Below are positions 22,970 through 32,909 of a stretch of DNA of 64,000 bases, one piece after another. Under the pieces are notes generated by a model. That model saw only the letters and a list, made by a program, of their open reading frames with translations, ran no database searches and was not told where the DNA came from. The position numbers and the translations under genes were made by a program. The stretch covers positions 1,390,001 to 1,454,000 of the forward strand of contig CM069435.1 of assembly GCA_035610365.1 (NCBI GenBank). Reading direction: 5' to 3'. Positions within the stretch are counted from its first letter, which is position 1, and every line of letters starts with the position of its first letter. Origin of the DNA: Aquatica leii. Its lineage: Eukaryota; Arthropoda; Insecta; Coleoptera; Lampyridae.

Positions 22970-24440
22970 ACATGAGGTTACACTTTATGATGTTAAGTGT
23001 AATATTTACTAAAAATTTAAAGTTTTTACGGTTTTTAGTACGTTCTCTGATTGGCTTCAAAGTTTAAACAACAACAAAATATGTATTGCAATTATTTGTT
23101 TTAATTCAGTGTATTAAAAATTGTATTTAACTTTTTAAATTGATTTTGTCTATATTTTTTTTAAATAATAATAATATAGAATTAATTTTTCAGCTGATGA
23201 ATAGTGGCTGAACTAAAAGCAACTGGAAAGTTAATAATACATCCTCATAGATGGCAGCACACTAAAGAAATTGTAATTTATTATTGAATAATAAAAAAAT
23301 TATTACTCAATGAATTTATTCAATACTCTTTAAATTACAATAGCTAAGTACTATGTTTTTAATATTTAAAGTTACAACTGAGGATCCACTTTATACAATT
23401 TAAAAAGACAGAATTTAATTGTAATTGTTAAATACAATTGTTAATACACTAAATTAAAACAAATTATTATAATACATTTTTGTTGTTTTAAAGTTTTGAA
23501 ACAAATCTTAGAACGTACCTACTAAAAACCGTAAAAACTTTAAATTTTCAATAAATTCAGTGTATTAACAATTTGTTGTAAATTTAAACATTAGAAATTA
23601 AAAATATATTATTTAGTAGCTACAATTCTAATTGAAAAAGGAAAAAGCAACATTAAACAAATTTGTTTTGTGTGCTGCCATCTAAGAGGATGAATTAAAA
23701 ACTTTTAAGTCGCTTTTAGTTCAGCGACTGTTCACCAGTTGAAAAATTACTTCTATATTATTTATAAGTTCAGATAACATGAGATAGATGGCGACTAAAT
23801 TAAAAAAATTATTGATAAAATCGATTTAAAAAGACTACCATTAATTGTAATACATTTTTTGTCGTTGTTTAAACTCTGAAGCAAATCAGGGAACGTACTA
23901 AAATCGTAAAAACTTTAAATCTTCAGTAAAAATTAAACTTAACTTCTTAAAGTGTAACCTCAGTTGTAAATTTAACTATTAAAAACATATTTCAGTTAAA
24001 AATATATTATTTAGTAGCTACAATTGTAATTTAAAAAGCAACATTAATGAAAATTAAAATTTGTTTTGTGTTCTGCCATCTAGGAGGATGAATTAAGAAC
24101 TTTTAAGTCGCTTTTAGTTCAGCCATTATTCGCACTAGGAAAAAAATAATTTAATAATGGTTTTATTAAGTTCAGCTACGATGAGGCAGACGGCGACTCA
24201 ATTTAAAAAAAAATTATTGGCAAACGTGATTTAAAAAGCCATGATTTAATTTTAATTAATATAGTTGTTAATACACTAAATTAAAACAAACAAACAAACT
24301 TTGAAGCAAATCAGAGAACGTACTAAAAATCCTAAGAACTTTAAATTTTCAGTAAATATTAAACTCAATTTCAAAAAAACTATCGCATGCTAGGAAGTCA
24401 ATACAAAAGTGTACATATCACTTCAAAGCGGGTGGGATAA
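22970..24440. repeat. Repeat array A: one inverted and at least two direct copies
   Basis: A unit with landmarks TTTAGTAGCTACAATTCTAA, GTGTGCTGCCATCTAAGAGG, ACTTTTAAGTCGCTTTTAGT, GAGAACGTACTAAAAA and AAAGTGTAACCTCAGT recurs. Direct copies run from about 23340 and about 24000 (the TTTTAAGTCG landmark at 23703 and 24101, period about 400 bp). A copy in reverse complement occupies about 22970-23300. The array ends with the dispersed repeat (GCATGCTAGGAAGTCAATAC) near 24375. The same unit forms array B at 50340. No coding potential. Confidence 0.8.
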
Positions 24441-24829
24441 AAAAAATTTAAATAAAAATTGTCTAATGTGTAATACTTAGTACTTTTACTATTATTTCTT
24501 TTGGGCAAATAAAATTATAAACTTAAGTTTTCTGAATTCTCTATATTCTTTTAATTAGGATGTTTGTTATCAATTTGAAAACAAGAAATATGTAGAAATT
24601 CTTTATAGGAAGGTAACCAGTTGTTACGATCTCTAGTTGATAGTAGTTTGGTGTTCTCCTAACTTCTTCTTTTTTAACCACGCTGATTGACTGAAATTTT
24701 AGCTGTGGTTGTTACCAACGGAACCCACTAGATTAAAATGTTGGTAACAAATGCAAGTGCATTTAAAATAAAATCTTAAGCTTTTGCGGTTAACTTGTTT
24801 ATGGTTATAAGAGACTTTCAGCTTACACC
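24441..24829. other. AT-rich spacer with a small inverted repeat
   Basis: GTTGTTACCAACGG and AAATGTTGGTAACAAATG near 24715-24755 pair imperfectly. No gene seen. Confidence 0.4.
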
Positions 24830-24932
24830 GCGTCGTAGTTAAACACTCAGGCTTTTTAGGCTTGGTCCTTCTCTCTGCTTAAAAGCCAAAACAAGAAGTA
24901 GAACTTAGGCTTTTTCGTGAACCCGAACAAAC

Positions 24933-24968
24933 TGACGTTTCGCAAGACATTGCAGCTTGCATCTTCAA
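24933..24968 (-). ncRNA. Hammerhead-like stem-loop at the PLE end
   Basis: Minus strand: TTGAAGA, one nucleotide, GCAAG, 9-nt loop, CTTGC, GAAAC, GTC. The flanking ACT and AGT could form stem I. This is close to the hammerhead core CUGANGA, stem II, GAAA, stem III, GUC. The first C is T and there is an extra base before stem II. Hammerhead motifs are known in Penelope-like elements. Activity of this copy is doubtful. Confidence 0.4.
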
Positions 24969-25133
24969 AGTGGTAAATGTGAAATGAAATGAAGGAAAAA
25001 GTGTAAGTGACGATATTTATATCATTAGCGATTAGCGTAATTAAAGGACCTTATCTTTCCATTACCGCTAGGCTGACTTTGCTATTACTCAGAGTAAATG
25101 TTTGTGTCCTTTCCAAGAAGGTTGATCTTTGTC

Positions 25134-25475
25134 TTAGAGCCAAGATTTGCTGAGTCTTAAACCGTCTTCTTGGTTCATACTACATGGATGTTTTTCTATC
25201 CTCACATTTTCGCGGATTAGTCTGGGAAAGTAGAAAAGAGTTCTAGCGAACACTTTAGTTTGGTCGAACTTTAGCGTGTGTTCTTGGTTCCACACGTGTT
25301 CTGCCATTGCTGATTTTGTAACTCTGCGGTGTTTGCAGTCAGCCATATGTTCTTTTACTGCATAGAACGTCCCGTTTATCCTATATAATTTGATCCACAG
25401 AAACAAGGAATTTTATAAACTTCGACATGTTTTAGAGCCCCTTGTTTGTCTTTAGCAGATGTAAACCAAGTGTTC
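25134..25475 (-). pseudogene. PLE GIY-YIG endonuclease, with stops
   Basis: Reads VEVYKIPCFCGSNYIG, then a stop where Gln is expected, then TGRSM and another stop. The open part (25406-25134) includes KEHMADCKHRRVTKSAMAEH, NQEHTLKFDQTKV and FPRLIRENVRIEKHP. These match the GIY-YIG core, the SA.AEH helix and the conserved Arg and Glu/Lys residues of the Penelope nuclease. Confidence 0.8.
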
Positions 25476-25644
25476 ATTTAAACATCTGTAAATACGTTAT
25501 CTTCGAGTTACTTTATATTTTCAGTGTATTTGGAAGAGTGCAGGTCTTACAATATAACAATTAAATTTAACTACGTCTTACGTGATAACATTATTTTGTA
25601 TTTATTTTTAGCGTCAGCAAATTGCTGAGAAGAAATGTGTAGTT

Positions 25645-25809
25645 TGTATGTGAATGTTAAATTAAATAGACGTTTGTAAATTACTGTATTTACGAAATAA
25701 TAAAAATTAAAGTAAAAACTCGATGATTTCCACGGAAGTGCGGTTTCGTCAAGAGTTGCTACCCGTATTGGTAGGGGATGTTACAGACCTGCGCTGTGAA
25801 TCCCTTACA
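25645..25809 (-). repeat. LTR (3' end of the Gypsy element)
   Basis: 165 bp. Lacks about 35 bp present in the partner LTR (the segment after AAAGTAAAA). Confidence 0.85.
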
Positions 25810-25846
25810 GTACTCTCCCGCAAGTACCAAATGTAAGATGGATTTA

Positions 25847-27176
25847 TTAGAGGTACTTGGGGTTAAATCTGACTTGCCTTCCAGACCGTGTCGTTTGGTT
25901 GTGTGTGTTGGATGTTGTATTATTCGATCTGGATGGTAGTTTCGATGTTGGATTATTTGACGAATCACCATTCGAAGTGAACGATGGTTTTAGACGGTCT
26001 ATCCCTATAACGCTTTGTTTTCCTTTGATGGTAATTGTGAAATATTTTTGTTTTCGTTTTACAACTTCAAACGGTCCGTCGTAAGGAAGTTCTAACGGTT
26101 TTTTTACTCCGTCGTGTCGCACGAAAACGTGGGTGCACAATTCCAGCTCTGGGTGAATAAACATGGGCGAGTTGTTCTTCGGTGGTGTTGGCGCCAAGGC
26201 GTTCATCTTTTCTCGAAGCGATTGGAGAAAGTCACATGTGTCGATGTATAAATTCAGCTGGCAATCTAATTGTTGAGCCATACACTAATTCTACACATGT
26301 TGTTCCGAGGTCTTCTTTTAGTGCTGATCTTGGCCCAAGTAGCACTATAGGTAAGACTTCGGACCATTGACTTTGATTGTGGCACTTAATTGCGTTTTTT
26401 AGGGTTCTGTGAAAGCGTTCCACCATACCGTTGTGGATGGTAAGGCGTTGTATGGAACTGCTGGATGCCCAAAAGTTTTGTCAGCTCACAAAAGAGGTGA
26501 GATTCAAACTGTCGACCTTGATCTGTAGTGATTTTTAGAGGTACACCGAATCTTGCTATCCAGTTGGCTAGGAAAGCTTTCGCAATTGCTTCTGCAGATA
26601 TGTCGTGGATGGGAATTGCTTCCGGCCATCTTGTGAAACGGTCCACACAAGTTAGCAAGTACCGATATCCATTAGATGGTGGAAGTGGTCCTACGAGATC
26701 TATGTGCACGTGCTCAAATCTGCAGGAATGTAATGCGAAATTTTGTATTTGGCTTTTGGTGTGATGAGTAATTTTTGCTCTTTGGCAGTTGATACAGGAA
26801 CAGCACCATTCTGCAATCTGTTTTTGCATCGATAACCAAACAAAGCGTTCTTGTATTAACCTTCTTTTGTGGATTGAGTGCCAGGATGAGACAGGTTATG
26901 CAGTGATGAGAAAATTTGTCTTTGGAACTCTAGTGTTATGTATGGACGTATTTTGCCTTGGTTTGTGTCACAGTAGATTTGGTGATCATAGTCAATGTTC
27001 AAAAGCTGTAGTGATGAGGAATTCTGATCCTGATCCATCGTCAGTTTGGGTTGCTGCAATGGCATGGAAATTAATTTGTTGTGACGAGGTGATCATGGAA
27101 ATTCTGAACAATGCATCAGCTGTGTTGTCGATTCCAAGCACATATTGTATGTCTGTGCTAAACTATGATATGTAGC
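25847..27176 (-). pseudogene. Gypsy integrase
   Basis: The HHCC zinc region ([16 protein letters not shown], then [11 protein letters not shown]) precedes the DDE core [31 protein letters not shown] and TPYHPQ. A frameshift at about 26430 splits off [15 protein letters not shown], and another begins the C-terminal part (26281-25847) with THVFVRHDGVKKPLELPYDG and a GPFEVV module. The frame ends just inside the left LTR region. The catalytic Asp residues and some of the Glu region are still visible, but frameshifts disable it. Confidence 0.85.
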
Positions 27177-27975
27177 TTAAATGTCGTACTTGTCTCTAGG
27201 TGATGCAGTTTTTGAGTTCTTAAACGCAAAAATCAAAGGGCGATGATCTGTGAAGATTGTGAATTGTTGACCTTCGAGATTGTGTTGAAAGTGTCTCACT
27301 GCAGAGTAAATTGCTAATAATTCTCTGTCGTATGTACTGTATTTTCTTTCTGTAGCTGTCAGCTTTCGAGAGAAAAATGCCAGAGGTCGATGACCAATAT
27401 TAGTGTGACAATGCAGCACAGCTCCGACGGCAATTTCGGACGCATCAATCATCAGGGAAATTTGTTGACCAGGTTCCTGGAATACTAAAGTTGCGGCATT
27501 CTTGAGGTCTAGCTTACACTTGTCGAAAACAGCAATAGTTTCTTCTGACCATGGTACGAGTCGCTTGTCGTTCTTCTTTGTATTTTTGGTAAGTTCTAAT
27601 AAAGGAGCTTGTGTAGCTGCAGCATGTGGCATAAACCTTCTATAGAAATTTACCATAGCAATAAAACGTTGAAGTTCAGAAATCGTTTGTGGTTGAGGAA
27701 ACTCTGTGATGGTTTCGACTTTTTGTGGTAGAGGTTCGATACCATATGGTGTGATTTGGCAGCCTAGGAATGACATTTGTTGCTTTCCCAGAACGCATTT
27801 GGAGATCTTCAACTTTAAGCCATATTCTTATAATCTGGTAAAAATTTGTTTTAATTGGTAAAGTATGAGATGCAGAATTCACGTCCCCTTAGTACCTAGT
27901 GCATGAATCTTTAGAACGTTTGGCCTGCATTTCGTAAACCGAAGGGCATGTACAGATACTCAAACTGTCCAAACG
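27177..27975 (-). pseudogene. Gypsy RT 3' half and RNase H
   Basis: Just left of the Transib-like insertion the frame resumes with FGQFEYLYMPFGLRNA. A broken stretch (about 27900-27820) follows, where the YxDD catalytic loop would be and is not recognisable. Then 27812-27177 reads SKCVLGKQQMSFLGCQITPY, FRRF-like YRRFMPHAAATQAPL and the RNase H motifs LMIDASEIAVGAVLHC, RELLAIYSAVRHF and FTDHRPLIFAF. The gap and frameshifts make the polymerase inactive. Confidence 0.83.
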
Positions 27976-28040
27976 CACAGTGGGACGAAGTACCCGATTT
28001 TGCGGACTTAATTCCAAAAATTAAGTAATCTTTCTGAAAT

Positions 28041-28350
28041 TTGTTACTCGGGGGTTTTTGAGGTCTCTGAAAACGAATATGATATCAGTTTTTGGAAAAA
28101 CAAAATGGCGGAGCCAATATGGCGATCATGACTATAAAAAAGTTGATCAAGTTCAGTAAAAGTTGGCACTTAAAGGTTTTCGAGGTTACTGATAACAAAT
28201 ATGATTCCAGTTTTTAAATAAACAAAATGGCAGAGCCAATATGGCAATCATGAACATAAAAAAATGGATCATTTTCAGCAAAATGTGGTACTCGCGAGGT
28301 TTAGACGTCACTGATAACGAATATGAAATTAGTTTTTGAAAAAACAATAT
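28041..28350 (+). repeat. Subterminal tandem repeats of the Transib-like element
   Basis: Units start near 28041, 28163 and 28284 (period about 121 bp, third partial). Shared landmarks are GAGGT or ACGTC..CTGA, AACGAATATGA, TTTTT..AAACAAAATGGC and GAGCCAATATGGC. Confidence 0.85.
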
Positions 28351-28356
28351 TTAGAA

Positions 28357-29622
28357 TTATGGGGTGTAAATTCTTGAATAATGCTCACCCTCACAGTGTT
28401 TTCTTTTTGTTCGTTTTTGATTAAATAGAAACAAAAAATAAAAGTCGTTACACCTTTTGATCATTTTAATTATATAAACTTGTAAATAATAATGAACTAG
28501 TAGGTGCACAAATAATAATGTTGGAAACTTATGAATATAGTACGGATTTAACCCATTTTCTTTAGTTTTGGTCCATGCTTCTCTTATTCTTGAGGGCCTA
28601 GTTGGTGTAGTCTCAACTGCTTTATGAATCAACTTTGCGGCATCTTTTTGTCCAGCAGATCGCAGACTCATTTGAGCTGCATATGCCAGCTTACTCGAAC
28701 TATATTGCTCGCGAAGCTCTTTTGTTCTCCGCCTTTTCGATCGGTCCCCAATTTCTCTAAATGCAGCGGCAGGTCGACCAGTACTTGTTGATGGCAAGTT
28801 TTCTTCAAGAGTTTCTTCCACTAGCTCTTCATGAACAATCTCAGGTGGTAAGTCGAACAAGTTTTCATCTAACCAGTTAGAATTATTTTTTAGAAATAAG
28901 CTTTCTGTTCTTCTGCATTTTTGCCACCGTTTTTCAATTTCACTGCAACATCGACGGATATCTTTTTTTATTTTTTCCATAAGTTCTTTCCCAACATTCT
29001 CATCATCTAAGTTACTAGTAACAGTATCTATAACATGTTGTCGCTTAATGTTGTTAGCCTGACCTTTTTTTTCAAGCCATATTTGAAGAATATCTCTTCT
29101 AGATTTTTGAGAAATCTCTGTTGAATAAAATAAATATTACTAATATGCACTAACAATTTAGTAGTGGGTTATTTAATATGCTCAGTGAACTTAACAATAC
29201 GAAAACAAAATTTTTCCTACACACCCCCTTTTGAGTGAAGCGCGCCCCTTGCAACGATAAGCTTTTATATGGATGTTTCTAAAACATAAATAAATATAGA
29301 TGCAAAGTGAACTAACATTTTTTTGTTCCAACACTGTCTTTACAGTTACTTTTACAGGACCGAAAATAAATAAACATAACTTTTAAATTGGCACCTCTTG
29401 GCAGCTAATTTTTTTTGTACCTTAATAACTACAATATAAATCGTATTTTAAAAAAAGAAAGAGAGTCGGGCAATGCAAGGCAAATTTTGTAGCTCAACTA
29501 GAACTTGTGCAATAAAGCGTTCTTAAAATAAAGTTATAATTTACACAAATTTTTGTATTCAAATACAAAATATATAGTAAACCATGTCATAATAACACGT
29601 ACTTACCCTGATTTAATAAATC
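28357..29622 (-). CDS. Transposon-encoded protein of unknown function (spliced)
   Basis: The main open frame is 28980-28357 (207 residues), but homology-like composition and frame continue upstream. A likely acceptor (TTCAACAG) lies at about 29119, and a short first exon MDLLNQ near 29622-29604 ends in a GTAAGT donor. The phases match. The protein starts MDLLNQEISQKSRRDILQI, is Glu/Lys-rich and then has GRPAAAFREIGDRSKRRRTK followed by AAQMSLRSAGQKDAAKLIHK and TTPTRPSRIREAW. I have an impression of this basic region from other transposon-borne proteins but cannot name the family. The last 60 or so residues (FVHLLVHYYLQVYIIKM onward) look like read-through. It is not recognisably a RAG1-like transposase. 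Confidence 0.5.
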
Positions 29623-29890
29623 CATAATAATTCAATAACACAAAATAATCACAAATATTTTAAAATCACTTGCAAACGCACATAGAAAACATAAACGTAT
29701 ACAACGGTACTCGTCTAACACGAAAGTTGGAGTACCTGAAAGATTACAATTCCGGCCTTTTTCACCCTTCTTTATGAGTAATCAGGAGGCTGAAATATTT
29801 GTCTAAACATTAGTCATAGTTTAAATCGATTTCTAAGCAATGAAAAATTTCGCATTTTGTCCGTAAATGCAGGTACTTCGTCCCACTGTG

Positions 29891-30115
29891 AAACGGTGTG
29901 ATGACAGCTGTTTTTGGTACATCGTCTGGATGTACAGGAATTTGGTGGTATGCACGAATTAGGTTCAATGTACTAAATACTGACTTTTTGTGGCAAATTT
30001 GCATTCAGTCTTGTATGTGTGGCACTGGGTACCGATCTGATGTGGTTATCGCATTGAGGCGACGATAGTCACCACATGGTCGCCATTCTCCAATTGATTT
30101 CTTCACCATGTGGAG
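29891..30115 (-). pseudogene. Gypsy reverse transcriptase, 5' half
   Basis: Reads [28 protein letters not shown], then STLNLIRAYHQIPVHPDDVP and KTAVITPF before it is cut by the Transib-like element at 29890. The RT catalytic loop lies on the far side of the insertion and is decayed. Confidence 0.82.
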
Positions 30116-30169
30116 TGGACTGGCCCGGGGCTTTTGGATAGACGCACTAAGCCGTTTGCTACCATGAAT

Positions 30170-30893
30170 TCAAATTCTTTTCGTGTAGCCTGCAGGATTT
30201 CTTGTGATAAACGTCTGGGCTTTAAATACACTAGGGGTACCATTTGTCTCAATGTGTTGGTAGACAGCTGTCGTTTCAGTAGGCTTAATGATTTGTGATG
30301 GGTTTGTTAACTGTGGATAGTTTGCCAAGGTTTCGTTGAACGCTGTGTCACCATGTAATGATTTGATGCAAGGTAGGTTTGTTTTCGTTAAAGGTTGTCC
30401 ACTAGTAGTAAGTTTTGTTTTAAGATCGACAAGTCGTTTGTTTGCTACATCAACCAGAAGTTCATAATGCTTTAAGAAGTCACTTCCGATGATAGGTTGT
30501 GTGACATCGGCAATAATGAACGGCCAGTTAAACGGTCGTCTTAAATTCAGATTAAACGTGAGTAGTTTTGTGCCATATGTCTGGATCGTGTTACCGTTGG
30601 CTGCATACAAAACTAGTTTATTTGGTAATGGTTAATTGTGGAGCAAGCTTTCGAGGAATCACAGACACTTCTGCACTAGTGTCGATTAAAAATTGGAGGT
30701 TGGTAGAATTGTCGGCCTGGAAGATGCAGTCTAAGTGACATTGCATTTTCTCGCCTTTTCTCCAAAGTTGGTATGAATAAACACAAATTCTCAGTCGGTT
30801 CCTTATATGGTTGTCTGCGTGCGTGACTTCAGCTTCTACTTCTGATGAAGTTAGCAGGTTGGGTTGTTCGCACCATGTTGGCAAGCTCGGCAA
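30170..30893 (-). pseudogene. Gypsy protease and pol N-terminus
   Basis: LQFLIDTSAEVSVIPRKL (about 30680) is the retropepsin active site with DTS in place of the commoner DTG. After a stop or frameshift at about 30615 the frame continues with FIIADVTQPIIGSDFLKHYE, the C-terminal strand of the protease, and ends at QHIETNGTPSVFKAQ, where RT begins. Some residues of the RT fingers between about 30170 and 30100 are lost or shifted. Confidence 0.8.
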
Positions 30894-30923
30894 CTTGTTT
30901 CGCCAGTGCTTCCACTTGTTTTT

Positions 30924-31526
30924 CTAATGCTGTTTGTAAGGTGTGGTCGTAGGTGTAGTCATGGCTGAACATATTTGTGATGATGGAGTCACGAGGTCAT
31001 TGATCTTATCGGCTATAAGGGCTAATTTTGAAAGCTCATCTCCAGAGGCTGCAACTATGCTCTGAATATTGCTTGGGGGTCTAGCTATCCATAGCGATTT
31101 TAGCAAGTCTTCGCTGATGTGGTCACTTGCAAGTTGTCTCATTCGTGTGAATAACTGGGAAGGTCTTTGATCGCCTAGTTGCAGACCTTGAAGTAAGGTA
31201 CGTATTTTTGAAGTTTGAATTTCGGAATGTACTTCAATTAACCGATGCTTTAGGGCAGAATTCAGGATGTCAGATTCTATTGCAGCTACTACATGGTTGA
31301 ATTTAGTTACATCATGGGTAATGCTTGTTAAGGTAAACTGCACCTCTATTTGTGTAAACCATAAAGCTGGGTTGTTTTTCCAGAATGGCGGCGGTTTAAT
31401 GGCAACTCTTGCAATATGAGGTGTCGAAGGGTTTTCAGAAACGTGGTCTGACGTCTCCTGTTCGTACATTGTAAATGCGGATAACACACGTGAGTTTTTC
31501 AAAAACCGGGAGATAATACTAAACAC
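30924..31526 (-). pseudogene. Gypsy gag
   Basis: A 200-residue frame. The true start is probably the Met of MYEQETSDHVS, since the preceding residues are probably leader read-through. The motif VAIKPPPFWKNNPALWFTQI, followed by FTLTSITHDVTKFNHVVAAI, is the insect Gypsy gag N-terminal domain. LLQGLQLGDQRPSQLFTRMR matches the conserved middle segment. No CCHC zinc knuckle is seen, which is normal for this lineage. Confidence 0.82.
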
Positions 31527-31768
31527 TAACTAATATTACGTACACTGCGGTAAGAGTCTGTATATAAAAACTAATTATTTACAAAAACTAAGAACTTTTT
31601 TTACAGATTTGTGATTTATGTTGCCCGATTGCTCGTTCTGTGCCAGAGAAACACTTGATGGTGATGCCTTCCGCGGATTATTACGGATGTAAAGTCTTTT
31701 CTGAACCATGTGGTTTATGAAAATTGGCAATTTTTAACACTCCTACTTTTTAATCGGGGTCACCAATT

Positions 31769-31969
31769 TGTAGGTGGATGTTAAATTAAATAGACGTTTG
31801 TAAATTACTGTATTTACGAAATAATAAAAATTAAAGTAAAATTACATATTTAACGGAATTCACGCACGATGTTAACCACTCGATGATTTCCACGGAAGTG
31901 TGGTTTCGTCAAGAGTTGCTACCCTTATTGGTAGGGGATTTTACAGACCTGCGCTGTGAATCCCCTACA
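31769..31969 (-). repeat. LTR (5' end of the Gypsy element)
   Basis: 201 bp, TGTAGGTGGATG to AATCCCCTACA as written on the plus strand. Confidence 0.85.
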
Positions 31970-32909
31970 AATTCTTAGAACAATGAATTAAACATCATAA
32001 CGTTGTTTTTAATTTTATTTAATTAAAGGTATTAACAAACTATTTAATGTCCGTAATTTTCGATTTATTTAGCTTGAAATTTTGATTTTTTTAAATGTTT
32101 TATTAAATTTTTCGCTTGTATTGATATAAACATTTAATTTGTTTTATATTAGATATTGTTATCCATCGGTTATTGTCTTGATGTGATTCTATTAAACGGC
32201 GTGCACTGTATCTGAAAAAAAATAAGGAAAAAATACTTTTCATTTTTTTTCAGCTTATTATTGTATAGAAACATAGAATGAGTTATATTTCCCGTCATAT
32301 AGTGAAAACATAGTATACAAAATGACGATATAAATTGATGAGGATATAGGTAAATTTTCTTTTGAACGAATGGATTTTGAGTTTATAGTTTACCATATTT
32401 ATGTGAAACTCTAGCAATAGTTAACTATGCCTGTCACTATTAAATATGTGTGGTGTATTGAATATATGTTAAAATTCTTAAAATTATCAGACCAGTGAGA
32501 ATGGCATTGTATAAAATACCATACACTAATATTTGTACACATAATTATCCTCAATTTTTTATATATTAGATGCATATTCGCCATTAATTGTTTTCAAACA
32601 TATCCTGAGGTTTGTGCTTAAATAATTAAAAGATTCCATGGATCTCAGCTCACTGTACATTCTGGAACCAACAATATAAATATATGACCTACTGAGTAGG
32701 CAAACCAAAAAAGGTTTGGAGCCACTGATCTGCTGTTCTAAATAAACACAAGTGTACAGTTGGCAATATGGCGATACGTCAAATGGTTAAATATTTACCT
32801 ATCAAAAACCTAACCATGAACAAAAACTAAAATTAAATTTAAGTTATTACCAAACATATATTTTTAGAAAACTAAAAACATTATATCTGTAGTGAATTTT
32901 GTGTTAATA
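31970..32909. other. Upstream region of HtrA2
   Basis: AT-rich spacer with no gene or repeat that I recognise. The last 200 bp should hold the HtrA2 promoter. No clear TATA box. Confidence 0.4.

Larger units (their letters stand above)
24830..25560 (-). mobile_element. Penelope-like retroelement, 3' part
   Basis: On the minus strand a GIY-YIG domain (about 25475-25134) is followed by a terminal non-coding region. That region contains the stem-loop motif (24933-24968) and a segment (24830-24935) nearly identical in layout to 61850-61985, including CCAAAACAAGAAGTAGAACT (plus strand). The two loci share the same terminal repeat family. Confidence 0.75.
27976..29890 (-). mobile_element. Transib-like DNA transposon inside the Gypsy RT
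   Basis: Inverted termini CACAGTGGGACGAAGTACC are identical over 19 bp at both ends (27976-27994 and, reversed, 29872-29890). The 5-bp AAACG flanks both sides (27971-27975 and 29891-29895). The RT frame is cut exactly here: KTAVITPF lies on one side and FGQFEYLYMPFGLRNA on the other. Ends starting CACAGTG and a 5-bp duplication are the known signature of Transib, the RAG1-related superfamily. The interior has three 121-bp subterminal repeats and a spliced frame, but I see no DDE core. Confidence 0.75.
25645..31969 (-). mobile_element. Gypsy-type LTR retrotransposon, split by a Transib-like element
   Basis: LTRs at 25645-25809 and 31769-31969 share ATGTTAAATTAAATAGACG at the start and CAGACCTGCGCTGTGAATCC near the end. 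They begin TG and end CA. Flanking AGTT and AATT may be a decayed 4-bp duplication. Coding runs on the minus strand: gag, protease, RT, RNase H, integrase. Inside the right-hand LTR the minus strand reads TGGTGACCCCGATTA (31766-31752), the primer-binding site. A 1.9-kb DNA transposon interrupts RT at 27976-29890. Confidence 0.88.
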
